A DNA stretch of 64,000 bases, from the NCBI RefSeq assembly GCF_044465595.1, contig NZ_JBITLV010000001.1, positions 310,001-374,000 on the forward strand. The letters run 5' to 3'. The notes beneath the pieces were generated by a model. That model saw only the letters and a program-made list of their open reading frames with translations, did not search any database and was not told where the DNA came from. Positions 41,901 through 49,113 of the stretch are shown one piece after another. This DNA comes from Spongisporangium articulatum (GTDB lineage Bacteria; Actinomycetota; Actinomycetes; Actinomycetales; Kineosporiaceae). The position numbers were made by a program, and so were the translations under genes. Numbering within the stretch: position 1 is the first letter of the stretch; every line of letters begins with the position of its first letter.

Positions 41901-41916
41901 GGGCACGGGCCGGCGG

Positions 41917-42381
41917 TCATGCGGGGTCGAGTTCGCGGGAGGGGTCGTCGTCGGACGGCTCGATCGGGGTGACCGCCACGGCACAGACCTCGGGGGCCCG
42001 TATCCGCGAGAACCGTTCGGGGGCGCGGTCAGTCAGGGCGTCGACGCTCGAGGCGTCCTCCCAGTGGGCCGGCGCGAACACCGTGTCGGGCCGCACGGCG
42101 TCAGTCAGGCGGGCCCGGAAGACGGCCGACCCACGCCGGGTGGTCAGCCGGACGAGGCCGTGGTGGGCCACTCCCTCCCGCCCGGCCAGGTCGGGGTGCA
42201 GTTCGGCGAAGGCGTGCCGCTGAGCGTGAGTCGGCGACGCGACCCGGTGGATCTGGGCGCCGCCGTGGTCCGGCTGCATCCCCCCGCCCGTGGTCAGCAG
42301 GTAGGGGTATTCGCGGTCGGGTCGCTCGGCGGGTCCGCTGTGCTCCACCCCACCCGGTGCCGCTGCCGTCGTCTCACCCAT
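41917..42381 (-). CDS. Stand-alone molybdopterin dinucleotide-binding domain, NasA-like C-terminus (possible remnant)
   Basis: 154 residues matching only the C-terminal domain of assimilatory nitrate reductase-type molybdoenzymes: Tyr-Pro-Tyr-Leu-Leu-Thr-Thr-Gly-Gly, Ala-Gln-Ile-His-Arg-Val, Ala-Glu-Leu-His-Pro-Asp-Leu-Ala, Leu-Thr-Thr-Arg-Arg-Gly, and Arg-Pro-Asp-Thr-Val-Phe-Ala-Pro-Ala-His-Trp. Full NasA is about 700 residues, with iron-sulfur and catalytic domains that are absent here and nowhere else in the window. The ORF has a start with GGAGGG close by and a GlnR-like site upstream. It may be a decayed nasA or a retained small protein; both remain open. Confidence 0.72.
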   Translation of the reverse strand: MGETTAAAPGGVEHSGPAERPDREYPYLLTTGGGMQPDHGGAQIHRVASPTHAQRHAFAELHPDLAGREGVAHHGLVRLTTRRGSAVFRARLTDAVRPDTVFAPAHWEDASSVDALTDRAPERFSRIRAPEVCAVAVTPIEPSDDDPSRELDPA

Positions 42382-42415
42382 GCCCTCCAGCCTGGACGTC
42401 GGTCCGCACGGACCG

Positions 42416-42442
42416 GTTTCGCCGACGTGATACTCCGGTTAG
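42416..42442 (-). promoter_or_regulatory. GlnR-like site upstream of the nir operon
   Basis: On the minus strand the sequence reads CTAAC-n6-ATCAC-n6-GAAAC. GAAAC is an exact GlnR b-site; the other two differ by one base from GnAAC and GTnAC, with correct 6-nt spacers. It lies 35 nt before the first gene of the minus-strand operon that contains nirB and nirD. Confidence 0.45.
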
Positions 42443-42573
42443 CAGTTCCTCTCCTCGCCCCGGCGCGGTTGTGAGGTCGCCGCAGAATTCGGTCCAGCCC
42501 CAGCGATATCTCTGACCCACAGTGTCTTTCAGCACCTCTTCGACTTACGGCGAGGGGCCACGGGCGCGCCGGC

Positions 42574-42608
42574 CGGGCGGGCCCGCGGGAGTCCCGCGGG
42601 CCCGCCCG
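42574..42608. terminator. Long GC-rich hairpin after narK
   Basis: A 17-bp near-seamless palindrome (left arm 42574-42590, right arm 42592-42608, single-base centre) built from GGGCGGGCCCGCGGGA and its complement. It lies 17 nt after the narK stop. It is the strongest hairpin in the window by GC content. Confidence 0.75.
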
Positions 42609-42624
42609 TTGCGATGCGGCGCGT

Positions 42625-44028
42625 TCAGACGCCGGCCTCCCCCATCCGGGTCCCCCGGCGGACGTAGGAGATCCAGGTCACCGCGAGGAGCACCACGAAG
42701 AAGGCGATGTAGAACTTCAACGCCGGCTGGATGTTCCCGTAGTGGTCCTTCGACCAGGCGTAGGCCAGAGGTACGACGAAGCCACCGAAGGCGCCGACCG
42801 AGGAGATGATGCCCAGCGCACCGGCCGCCTGGCGGCGCATCTGCACCATCGTCTCCGGGGCCCCACCGGCGTCCTGACCCTTGATCTGGAAGATCCGGGA
42901 GATCATCCGGTAGGTCGAACCGTTGCCGATGCCGGTGGCGACGAAGAGAAACATGAAGCTGACGAAGAAGACCGTCAGGCTCTTGTTCTGCACCGACCAC
43001 AGTGCCGCCGAGGCGCCGAGCGCCAGCATCAGGAAACTGACCAGCGTGACGCGGGCGCCACCGATCACATCGGACAGTCGACCACCGAGGGGGCGGGCCA
43101 CCGAGCCGATCCCGGCACCGAGAAAGGCCCAGGTCAGGGCGATGTCACCGCGATCGAAGACGGCCTTCAGCAGCGAGGGGAACGCCGCGGAGTAGCCGAT
43201 GAACGAGCCGAAGGTACCGATGTACAGCAGCGACATGATCCACGTGTCGCGGTGACGCAGGGACTGCAGGACCGGCTTCACGTCGGCCTTCGCCTCGGAC
43301 AGGTTGTCCATGAACAGCCAGGCCCCGACCGCCGCCAGGATCGCGAAGGGGATGTAGAGGTACCCCGCACGGGCCAGGGCCAGGCCACCTCCCGCAGCCA
43401 CCACCAGCGGCACGACCTTCTGGGCCACCGCGACGCCGACGTTGCCGCCGGCCGCGTTCAACCCCAGGGCCCACCCCTTCTCCTTCTCCGGGTAGAAGAA
43501 CGAGATGTTGGCCATCGAGGAGGCGAAGTTGCCCCCGCCGAAGCCCGCGGTGGCGGCCACCAGGACCAGCGCCCAGAAGGGGGTGTCCGGGTTGCCGACC
43601 GCCCAGGCCATCAGACCGCACGGGATGAGCAGAAGCAGCGCGGAGACGACCGTCCAGTTGCGCCCCCCGAAGATCGGTACGGCGAAGGTGTACGGCAGAC
43701 GCAGGAAGGCCCCCACCCCGGAGGCCACCGCGGTCAGGGTCAGCGCCTGCGAGGTGCTGAGGGCGAAACCGGACGGGGCGGCGGCACCGGTGGCGGACAC
43801 GGTCATCTGGACGACGACGATGCTCCAGAGCAGCCAGACCGAGAAGCCGATGTGCTCGGCGAAGATGGAGAAGACGAGGTTTCGGGTCGCGATGCCCTTG
43901 CCCTGCTCCTTCCAGAAGGTCGGATCCTCCGGCTCCCAGTGTTCGATCCAGTGCGAACCATGATGGCTGGCAACGATTCTCGACTCTGTCGCGGCGTCGC
44001 TCTCGGAAGTGGTCGCGGTGTCGGCCAT
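42625..44028 (-). CDS. narK: NarK-type nitrate/nitrite MFS transporter
   Basis: 467 residues with 12 hydrophobic helices after a polar N-terminus (His-Trp-Glu-Pro-Glu-Asp-Pro-Thr-Phe-Trp). Nitrate-signature glycine-rich stretches are present: Ala-Gly-Phe-Gly-Gly-Gly-Asn-Phe-Ala-Ser-Ser-Met, and Gly-Leu-Asn-Ala-Ala-Gly-Gly-Asn-Val-Gly-Val in the first half. Arg-Leu-Pro-Tyr is present and Gly-Ser-Thr-Tyr-Arg-Met in the second half corresponds to the other substrate arginine. It imports nitrate or exchanges nitrite. A two-box GlnR site lies 70 nt upstream. It is transcribed separately from the nir operon. Confidence 0.92.
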   Translation of the reverse strand: MADTATTSESDAATESRIVASHHGSHWIEHWEPEDPTFWKEQGKGIATRNLVFSIFAEHIGFSVWLLWSIVVVQMTVSATGAAAPSGFALSTSQALTLTAVASGVGAFLRLPYTFAVPIFGGRNWTVVSALLLLIPCGLMAWAVGNPDTPFWALVLVAATAGFGGGNFASSMANISFFYPEKEKGWALGLNAAGGNVGVAVAQKVVPLVVAAGGGLALARAGYLYIPFAILAAVGAWLFMDNLSEAKADVKPVLQSLRHRDTWIMSLLYIGTFGSFIGYSAAFPSLLKAVFDRGDIALTWAFLGAGIGSVARPLGGRLSDVIGGARVTLVSFLMLALGASAALWSVQNKSLTVFFVSFMFLFVATGIGNGSTYRMISRIFQIKGQDAGGAPETMVQMRRQAAGALGIISSVGAFGGFVVPLAYAWSKDHYGNIQPALKFYIAFFVVLLAVTWISYVRRGTRMGEAGV

Positions 44029-44097
44029 TTCAGGCTCCAGGTGTGGTCGGGGCGCCGGCCCTCGCCGGACGCTGCCCCACGACCGTAGGAACGCTCC

Positions 44098-44135
44098 GTT
44101 ACCCGACCGCTAGGGCCCAGTTACCCGACCGCAAC
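44098..44135. promoter_or_regulatory. Two-box GlnR binding site upstream of narK
   Basis: Reads GTTAC-n6-GCTAG-n6-GTTAC-n6-GCAAC with exactly 6-nt spacers. This is the actinobacterial GlnR pattern a1-b1-a2-b2 (GTnAC-n6-GnAAC twice); three of the four boxes are exact, b1 is off by two bases. The two GTTACCCGACCGC units are a direct repeat. It is located 70 nt before the narK start and reinforces nitrogen control. Confidence 0.72.
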
Positions 44136-44179
44136 GTTGTCCGCACAGAGCTCGCCGGGCCTTGTGAGAACTTCGGCGA

Positions 44180-45103
44180 TCAGCGCGTCGGGACCTCCGG
44201 ACCCCGGCCGGGTTCGTCGTCCCCCGGCAGCAGGTGAGCCAGCGGGTCGCCGAGCTCGGCCACCCGGTCGAGCACCTCGTAGAACTGCAGCTGGCGTAGG
44301 CCGCCCGCCTCCAACTCCGCCCAGGTCCGCGGGGCCGCCACCGTCGGCAGCTCGCGGCCCCGGGGGGAGAACGGGCAGATCGTGGTCTTGGCGCCGTTGT
44401 TCTGCGACCAGTCCAGGAACACCTTGCCGTGCCGCAACGTCTTGGTCATCCGGCTGACCACCAGCCTGGGCAGCCGCTTCTCGAGTTCCGCCGCGACCCG
44501 GTGCACGTACCCGCTGACCACCTCGGAGCCCTGCGTCCCGGCGATCGCCGCGTACAGCTGCATGCCCTTTCCCCCGCTGGTCACCGGTAACGGTTCCAGG
44601 CCGTCGTCGGCCAGCAGGTCACGGACGGCGAACGCCGCCTCCGTGCACTCCTCCAGCCCGGCCGGCGGCCCCGGGTCGAGGTCGATCACCAGCAGGTCGG
44701 GGTCGCGGGCCACGTCGTCCGGCCCGACCCGCCACTGCGGGACGTGCAGTTCCAGCGCGGCCAGGTTCGCGGCCCACACGAGCGAGGCGACGTCGTCCAG
44801 GAACGGGAAGTCGATCGTCTCGCGGTTCTTCGTGCTGCCCGGCACCGGCAGGGTGACCCGGCGCAGCCACGCGGGCGCCCCGCGCGGGGTGTTCTTCTCG
44901 AAGAAGACCGTCTCGGCCTCGACGCCGTCGGGCCAGCGCTTCCGCGTCACCGGGCGGTTGCGCAGGTGGGGCAGGATCAGGTCGGCGACCCCGGTCAGGT
45001 AGTGCAGCAGCTCGCCCTTGGTGGTGTCTGTGGCCGGGTAGAGGACCTTGTCGAGGTTGCGCAGGGTGATCCGGTGCCCGTCCACCTCCACCCGCTGGTC
45101 CAC
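44180..45103 (-). CDS. ligD: LigD-type polymerase (archaeo-eukaryotic primase) domain protein
   Basis: 307 residues forming the stand-alone polymerase module of bacterial end joining: Leu-Arg-Asn-Leu-Asp-Lys-Val-Leu-Tyr-Pro near the start, Phe-Phe-Glu-Lys-Asn, Leu-Leu-Val-Ile-Asp-Leu-Asp-Pro-Gly (metal Asp-x-Asp), Thr-Ser-Gly-Gly-Lys-Gly, and Lys-Val-Phe-Leu-Asp-Trp-Ser-Gln-Asn-Asn. It fills gaps at double-strand breaks with preference for ribonucleotides in characterised relatives. The ligase module is a separate gene at 46007-46969 and the nuclease (PE) module is not in the window. GTG 45103 chosen. Confidence 0.9.
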   Translation of the reverse strand: MDQRVEVDGHRITLRNLDKVLYPATDTTKGELLHYLTGVADLILPHLRNRPVTRKRWPDGVEAETVFFEKNTPRGAPAWLRRVTLPVPGSTKNRETIDFPFLDDVASLVWAANLAALELHVPQWRVGPDDVARDPDLLVIDLDPGPPAGLEECTEAAFAVRDLLADDGLEPLPVTSGGKGMQLYAAIAGTQGSEVVSGYVHRVAAELEKRLPRLVVSRMTKTLRHGKVFLDWSQNNGAKTTICPFSPRGRELPTVAAPRTWAELEAGGLRQLQFYEVLDRVAELGDPLAHLLPGDDEPGRGPEVPTR

Positions 45104-45130
45104 GTCGCTCAGGCTGCCACACCTGCGATG

Positions 45131-46000
45131 ATGCGCCGCGTGACCCACACGGACGTGACCCTCCAGACCGCCCGCCGCTGCTGGGGGATGACCGAACCCG
45201 TGCACGTGGTCGTCTACCTGACGCCGAAGCCGTGGGAGGCGCTGTCCGGCCTCGGCCTGGAGGGACCCGGTGTCTACGTGGCGTCCCGGTCGGCCCCGCT
45301 CGGGCCGGTGCCCGCCGAGACCGTGGAGGCGCTGTTCTACGTGTTCGCGCCGCGCCTGATCCGGGCCGCGGTCCCGGGCGCCTGGGACGTCACGACGCCC
45401 CAGAAGGTGATCACGACGCGGTATTCCGCGGTGTCGGAGGTGCTGCGCGGCGCGGTCGGCGACCTGGACGTCACCGAGCTGGCCGGGCTGGCCCGCACCG
45501 CCACCGAAGCGCTCACGGCCCCCGGCCGCCCCCTCTACGCCGCCCACGCCTCGCTGCCGTGGCCGGACGACCCCCTGATGCAGCTGTGGCACGCGGCCGT
45601 CCTGCTGCGCGAGCACCGCGGCGACGCGCACATGACCGCCCTGCTGCACGGCGGCTTCGACCCGGTCGAGGCGCTGATCACCGACGGCGTGGTGAGCGGC
45701 AACTGGACGTTCGGGAAGAACACCCGCGGGTGGACGGACGACGAGTGGCAGGCCGGGCTGGACCGGATGCAGTCCCGCGGCTGGCTGGTCCCGGACGCCG
45801 AGCGCCCCGGCCGCTGGCTGCTCACCGACCTGGGCCGCGAGAAGAAGCAGTGGGTCGAGACCGCCACCGACGCGGCCAGTCTCGAGGGGTGGGGCCGGCT
45901 GGGCGAGGACGGGTGCGCCCGCTACCTGGAGTTGATCCGGCCGGTCCGGGCGGCGATCCGGGACACCGGCACCCTGCCGGGCTGGATCTTCGGCCGGTAG
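45131..46000 (+). CDS. SCO6745-family protein (helix-turn-helix-like), copy 1
   Basis: 289 residues from ATG 45131 (ATG 45128 and GTG 45140 also possible). The family is named from Streptomyces SCO6745 and also includes SalK. Shared landmarks are Pro-Leu-Tyr-Ala-Ala-His-Ala-Ser-Leu-Pro-Trp-Pro, Gln-Leu-Trp-His-Ala-Ala-Val-Leu-Leu-Arg-Glu-His-Arg-Gly-Asp-Ala-His and Glu-Ala-Leu-Ile. The C-terminal half has winged-helix-like segments (Gly-Trp-Thr-Asp-Asp-Glu-Trp; Leu-Thr-Asp-Leu-Gly). It is divergent from the LigD polymerase gene by 27 nt and converges on the ligase gene. A second copy lies on the other side of the ligase. Function unknown. Confidence 0.72.
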   Translation: MRRVTHTDVTLQTARRCWGMTEPVHVVVYLTPKPWEALSGLGLEGPGVYVASRSAPLGPVPAETVEALFYVFAPRLIRAAVPGAWDVTTPQKVITTRYSAVSEVLRGAVGDLDVTELAGLARTATEALTAPGRPLYAAHASLPWPDDPLMQLWHAAVLLREHRGDAHMTALLHGGFDPVEALITDGVVSGNWTFGKNTRGWTDDEWQAGLDRMQSRGWLVPDAERPGRWLLTDLGREKKQWVETATDAASLEGWGRLGEDGCARYLELIRPVRAAIRDTGTLPGWIFGR

Positions 46001-46006
46001 CCGGCG

Positions 46007-46969
46007 CTACTCGATCCGCAGGTCGCCGGGGTCCAGGTCCGTCCGGATCCCCCGGTAGACCGGCTGCCGCAACCGGCCGTCCTCGGTGCGGCCCAGGTAC
46101 CGGACCTCGACCACCACCTCGGGGCGTACCCAGTGGGTGCCGCGCGCGTCCTCCCGCGGGACGTCGTCCGCGAACGGGTGCACCTCGACGGCCAGGGGCG
46201 TCAGGAGGTCGCGCAGCGCGGTCTGCGCGGCACCCGCGGCCAGGCCCGAGCCGACCCGGCCCGCGAAGGCCAGGCTCCCGTCGTCCCTCGGCACGGCGAG
46301 CAGCAGCGCGCCGATCCGGTTGCGGTCCCCGGTCTCCGGTCGCCAGCCGGCCACCAGGCAGGCCTGGAGGTGCTTGAAGGGCAGTTTCAGCCAGTCGGGG
46401 CTGCGGGTACCGGGCCGGTAGCGGCTGGTCCGGCGCTTGGCGACCACCCCCTCGAGCCCGTGCTCGCGGGCCGCGGCGGTCAGAGCCGGCAGGTCGTCGT
46501 GCACCGGGGAGAGCTGCCAGGCGCCGCCGGCGTCGAGCCGTTCCAGCGTGTCCCGGCGCTCCTGCCAGGGGCGGGGCATCAGGTCGACGCCGTACATCCG
46601 CAGCGCGTCGAAGACGATCAGGGACGCCGGGGCGCGGGCCGCCAGCGCCGCCGCCTTCCGGGCGTCGCGCACGCTGAACCGCTCGGCCAGCGCGGCGAAG
46701 CTGGGCACCCCCTCGGCCAGGACGACGACCTCGCCGTCGAGCAGGAGGTCGGGGTGGGCCCGGGCCAGCCCGGCGAGTTCCGGGAAGGCGATGGTGACGT
46801 CACGCTCCGTTCGGCTGAACAGGTGAACGGCACCCTCGTGGATGTCGGCGAGGATGCGCATCCCATCCCATTTGACCTCGTAGGCCCAGGTGGCGGGATC
46901 GTCCGGGAGCCCCTGGTCGGGGTCCGCCGGTGTCGCAAGCATCGGTCGCACCCGGTAATGGTGACCCAC
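46007..46969 (-). CDS. ATP-dependent DNA ligase (LigC/LigD ligase module)
   Basis: 320 residues. The adenylylated lysine is Lys33 in Tyr-Glu-Val-Lys-Trp-Asp-Gly-Met-Arg. Leu-Asp-Gly-Glu-Val-Val-Val-Leu, Phe-Asp-Ala-Leu-Arg, Glu-Gly-Val-Val-Ala-Lys and Trp-Leu-Lys-Leu-Pro-Phe follow, then an OB domain with Ala-Gly-Arg-Val-Gly-Ser-Gly. It seals nicks in end joining or base-excision repair. ATG 46942 or GTG 46951 could be the true start, since many relatives begin at Arg-Pro-Met-Leu-Ala. Its stop converges on SCO6745-family copy 1. Confidence 0.9.
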   Translation of the reverse strand: MGHHYRVRPMLATPADPDQGLPDDPATWAYEVKWDGMRILADIHEGAVHLFSRTERDVTIAFPELAGLARAHPDLLLDGEVVVLAEGVPSFAALAERFSVRDARKAAALAARAPASLIVFDALRMYGVDLMPRPWQERRDTLERLDAGGAWQLSPVHDDLPALTAAAREHGLEGVVAKRRTSRYRPGTRSPDWLKLPFKHLQACLVAGWRPETGDRNRIGALLLAVPRDDGSLAFAGRVGSGLAAGAAQTALRDLLTPLAVEVHPFADDVPREDARGTHWVRPEVVVEVRYLGRTEDGRLRQPVYRGIRTDLDPGDLRIE

Positions 46970-47046
46970 CGTTAGCCCTACCGTCGCCTACCAGGCAGTA
47001 GCGAAGGACTGACGAAACGGGCTTCCCGTGACTAAGCTCACGGCTC

Positions 47047-48006
47047 ATGGTCCACACCGAGCACGCACCGTCGCCCCTCGCCCAGGCCGGGCGCGCCGCG
47101 TGGGCCGCTCTCGAGCCGCTGCACAACTACATGTACTTCGTGCCCTATGCGGCCCAGCTCTACGCGACGGAGGGGGTCACCGACCCCCGGGACGCCTACT
47201 TCGCCGCCCGGGCGAGCGTTGTGGGCCACCTGGGCCCGACGCCGGTGACCGCCATGTTCTACAACTTCGCGCCGGCCTCGGTGAGCCGATCGATCCCACG
47301 GGTCTGGACGCTCATCTCTCCGGAGCGGGCCCGCGAGGTGCGCGCCCAGGCCGTCGAGGAGGCCCTAACCGAGGTGCTGGGCGAGTCCGCGGACTCCCCG
47401 CAGCTGCACGAGGCCCTGGCGCTGGCCCGCCGGGCGGCCGAGGCGGCCACCGAGCACGCGCAGGGGCGCCCGCTGTTCTCCGCGCACGCCGAACTCCCCT
47501 GGCCCGAGTCGCCGCACGCCCAGCTGTGGCACGCCCAGACGCTGCTGCGCGAGTTCCGCGGCGACGGGCACACGGCGACCCTGCTGCACAGCGGGGTCAG
47601 CGGCCTGGAGGCGCTGGTCCTCTACACGGCCACCGAGAAGGTCGACGGCGACCAGCTGCGGTTGACCCGCGGCGTCAACCGGAACGACTGGGACGCCTGC
47701 GTGGCCTCCCTGGTCGACCAGGGACTGCTCGAACCGGACACCCGGTGGGACGTCACGCCGGCGGGCGCCGCCCTGCGGAAGAAGATCGAGGACACCACCG
47801 ACGTGCTGGCGGAGGTCGCCTACGCACCCCTCGGGGTGGCCGGCGCCCAGCGCCTGGCCGAACTGTCCACCGCGCTCAACAAGCCGGTCGTGGAGGCCGA
47901 TGTGATCCCCTGGCTGCGCAAGCGGCCGATCGTCACCCGGCGGTCGCGGGTCCGCGGCCGCACGGTGTCACTCGGCGGCAACCTGGAGTCGCGCAGCGCC
48001 GTCTGA
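47047..48006 (+). CDS. SCO6745-family protein, copy 2
   Basis: 319 residues, paralogous to the gene at 45131-46000. Aligned landmarks are Pro-Leu-Phe-Ser-Ala-His-Ala-Glu-Leu-Pro-Trp-Pro, Gln-Leu-Trp-His-Ala-Gln-Thr-Leu-Leu-Arg-Glu-Phe-Arg-Gly-Asp-Gly-His and Glu-Ala-Leu-Val-Leu. N-terminal Leu-Glu-Pro-Leu-His-Asn-Tyr-Met-Tyr-Phe is distinct from copy 1. The C-terminal 60 residues have Arg-Lys-Arg-Pro-Ile-Val-Thr-Arg-Arg basic clusters. ATG 47047 lacks a strong ribosome site. It precedes ku by 64 nt on the same strand. Function unknown. Confidence 0.72.
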   Translation: MVHTEHAPSPLAQAGRAAWAALEPLHNYMYFVPYAAQLYATEGVTDPRDAYFAARASVVGHLGPTPVTAMFYNFAPASVSRSIPRVWTLISPERAREVRAQAVEEALTEVLGESADSPQLHEALALARRAAEAATEHAQGRPLFSAHAELPWPESPHAQLWHAQTLLREFRGDGHTATLLHSGVSGLEALVLYTATEKVDGDQLRLTRGVNRNDWDACVASLVDQGLLEPDTRWDVTPAGAALRKKIEDTTDVLAEVAYAPLGVAGAQRLAELSTALNKPVVEADVIPWLRKRPIVTRRSRVRGRTVSLGGNLESRSAV

Positions 48007-48070
48007 GCGGGCCATGCTTGCCTGAGACGACGGATCACGAGGACGAGCACGGTTCCACCGGGAGGCTGCG

Positions 48071-48985
48071 ATGCCGGCGATGCGGGCGATCTGGAAGGGC
48101 GCGGTGTCCTTCGGGCTCGTCAACGTGCCCGTGCGGCTGTTCTCGGCCACGCAGGAGCACGACATCCGGTTCCACATGGTGCACCGGGCCGACGGCGGCC
48201 GGATCAAGATGAAGCGCACCTGCAGCCTGGACGGCGAGGAGATCAGCTACGACCAGATCGCCAAGGGCTACGAGTCCGAGGACGGCCGCCTCGTGGTGCT
48301 GACCGACGAGGACTTCGAGAACCTGCCCCTGGCCAGCGGGCACGAGATCGACGTCGTCGAGTTCGTCCCGTCGGAGCAGGTCGACCCGATCTGGCTCGGC
48401 CGCACCTACTACCTGGAGCCCGAGAACCGGGCCGCCAAGCCGTACTCCCTGCTGCGTGAGGCCCTCGCCTCGACCGACCGGGTCGCCGTCGTGAAGGTCG
48501 CGCTGCGGCAGCGGGAGTCGCTGGCCGTGCTGCGGGTGCGCGACAAGGTCATCGTGCTGCAGACGCTGCTGTGGCCCGACGAGGTGCGCCCGGCCGAGTT
48601 CCCGATCCTCGAGGAGGACGTCGAGCTGCGCCCGCAGGAGCTGCGGATGGCCGAGTCGCTGGTCGAGAGCATGGCCGCCGACTTCGACCCGGACGACTTC
48701 GAGGACCGCTACGCCGTGGCCGTGCGCGAGCTGGTCGAGGCCAAGCTCGAGGGCGCGGAGCCGGCCCCCGTCGAGGTCGAGGAGGCCGACACCGGCGAGG
48801 TCGTCGACCTGCTCTCGGCGCTGCAGGCCAGCGTCGACCGGGCCCGCGCCAACCGCGGCGAGGAAGCCCCCGCGAAGAAGGCCCCGGCGAAGAAGGCCGC
48901 AGCGAAGAAGACGGCGAAGAAGGCGGCGACGAAGGCGGCGACGAAGACCACCGCCAAGAAGACGGCGGCCAAGAAGTCCGCCTAA
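48071..48985 (+). CDS. ku: Ku DNA end-binding protein
   Basis: 304 residues. The bacterial Ku core opens with Ala-Ile-Trp-Lys-Gly-Ala-Val-Ser-Phe-Gly-Leu-Val-Asn-Val-Pro-Val-Arg and includes Lys-Gly-Tyr-Glu, Ile-Asp-Val-Val-Glu-Phe-Val, and Arg-Asp-Lys-Val-Ile-Val-Leu-Gln. The last 45 residues are a Lys/Ala-rich histone-H1-like tail of Ala-Ala-Lys-Lys repeats, as in several actinobacterial Ku proteins. It threads onto DNA ends and recruits the LigD polymerase and ligase encoded to the left. GGGAGG lies 6 nt before ATG 48071. A palindromic repeat follows the stop. Confidence 0.96.
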   Translation: MPAMRAIWKGAVSFGLVNVPVRLFSATQEHDIRFHMVHRADGGRIKMKRTCSLDGEEISYDQIAKGYESEDGRLVVLTDEDFENLPLASGHEIDVVEFVPSEQVDPIWLGRTYYLEPENRAAKPYSLLREALASTDRVAVVKVALRQRESLAVLRVRDKVIVLQTLLWPDEVRPAEFPILEEDVELRPQELRMAESLVESMAADFDPDDFEDRYAVAVRELVEAKLEGAEPAPVEVEEADTGEVVDLLSALQASVDRARANRGEEAPAKKAPAKKAAAKKTAKKAATKAATKTTAKKTAAKKSA

Positions 48986-48987
48986 CC

Positions 48988-49057
48988 CTCATACTCCCGT
49001 TGGCCACCGCCCAACGGGTCGCGGACGCCCCTTAACGGTGGACAACGGGAGCATCAG
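48988..49057. repeat. Dispersed 70-nt palindromic repeat, copy B (after ku)
   Basis: Arms 48988-49009 and 49036-49057 are complementary at 19 of 22 positions with a 26-nt loop, the same loop length as copy A (23235-23306). A second nested hairpin CCCGTTGG (48997-49004) / CCAACGGG (49011-49018) is present. It starts 2 nt after the ku TAA and ends inside the upstream region of the AbiEi-like gene. Candidate terminator, MITE-like or REP-like element. Confidence 0.75.
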
Positions 49058-49113
49058 CGGTTGTCCACAGGGGCTCGACGCCCAGTTGGTCGATTTCAGC
49101 CATCCTGGCCGGC

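Noticed and set aside
45997..46010. GTAGC/GCTAC hairpin between SCO6745-like copy 1 and the ligase gene
   Set aside because: Five base pairs around a 4-nt loop within overlapping stop codons is too short to claim as a terminator.
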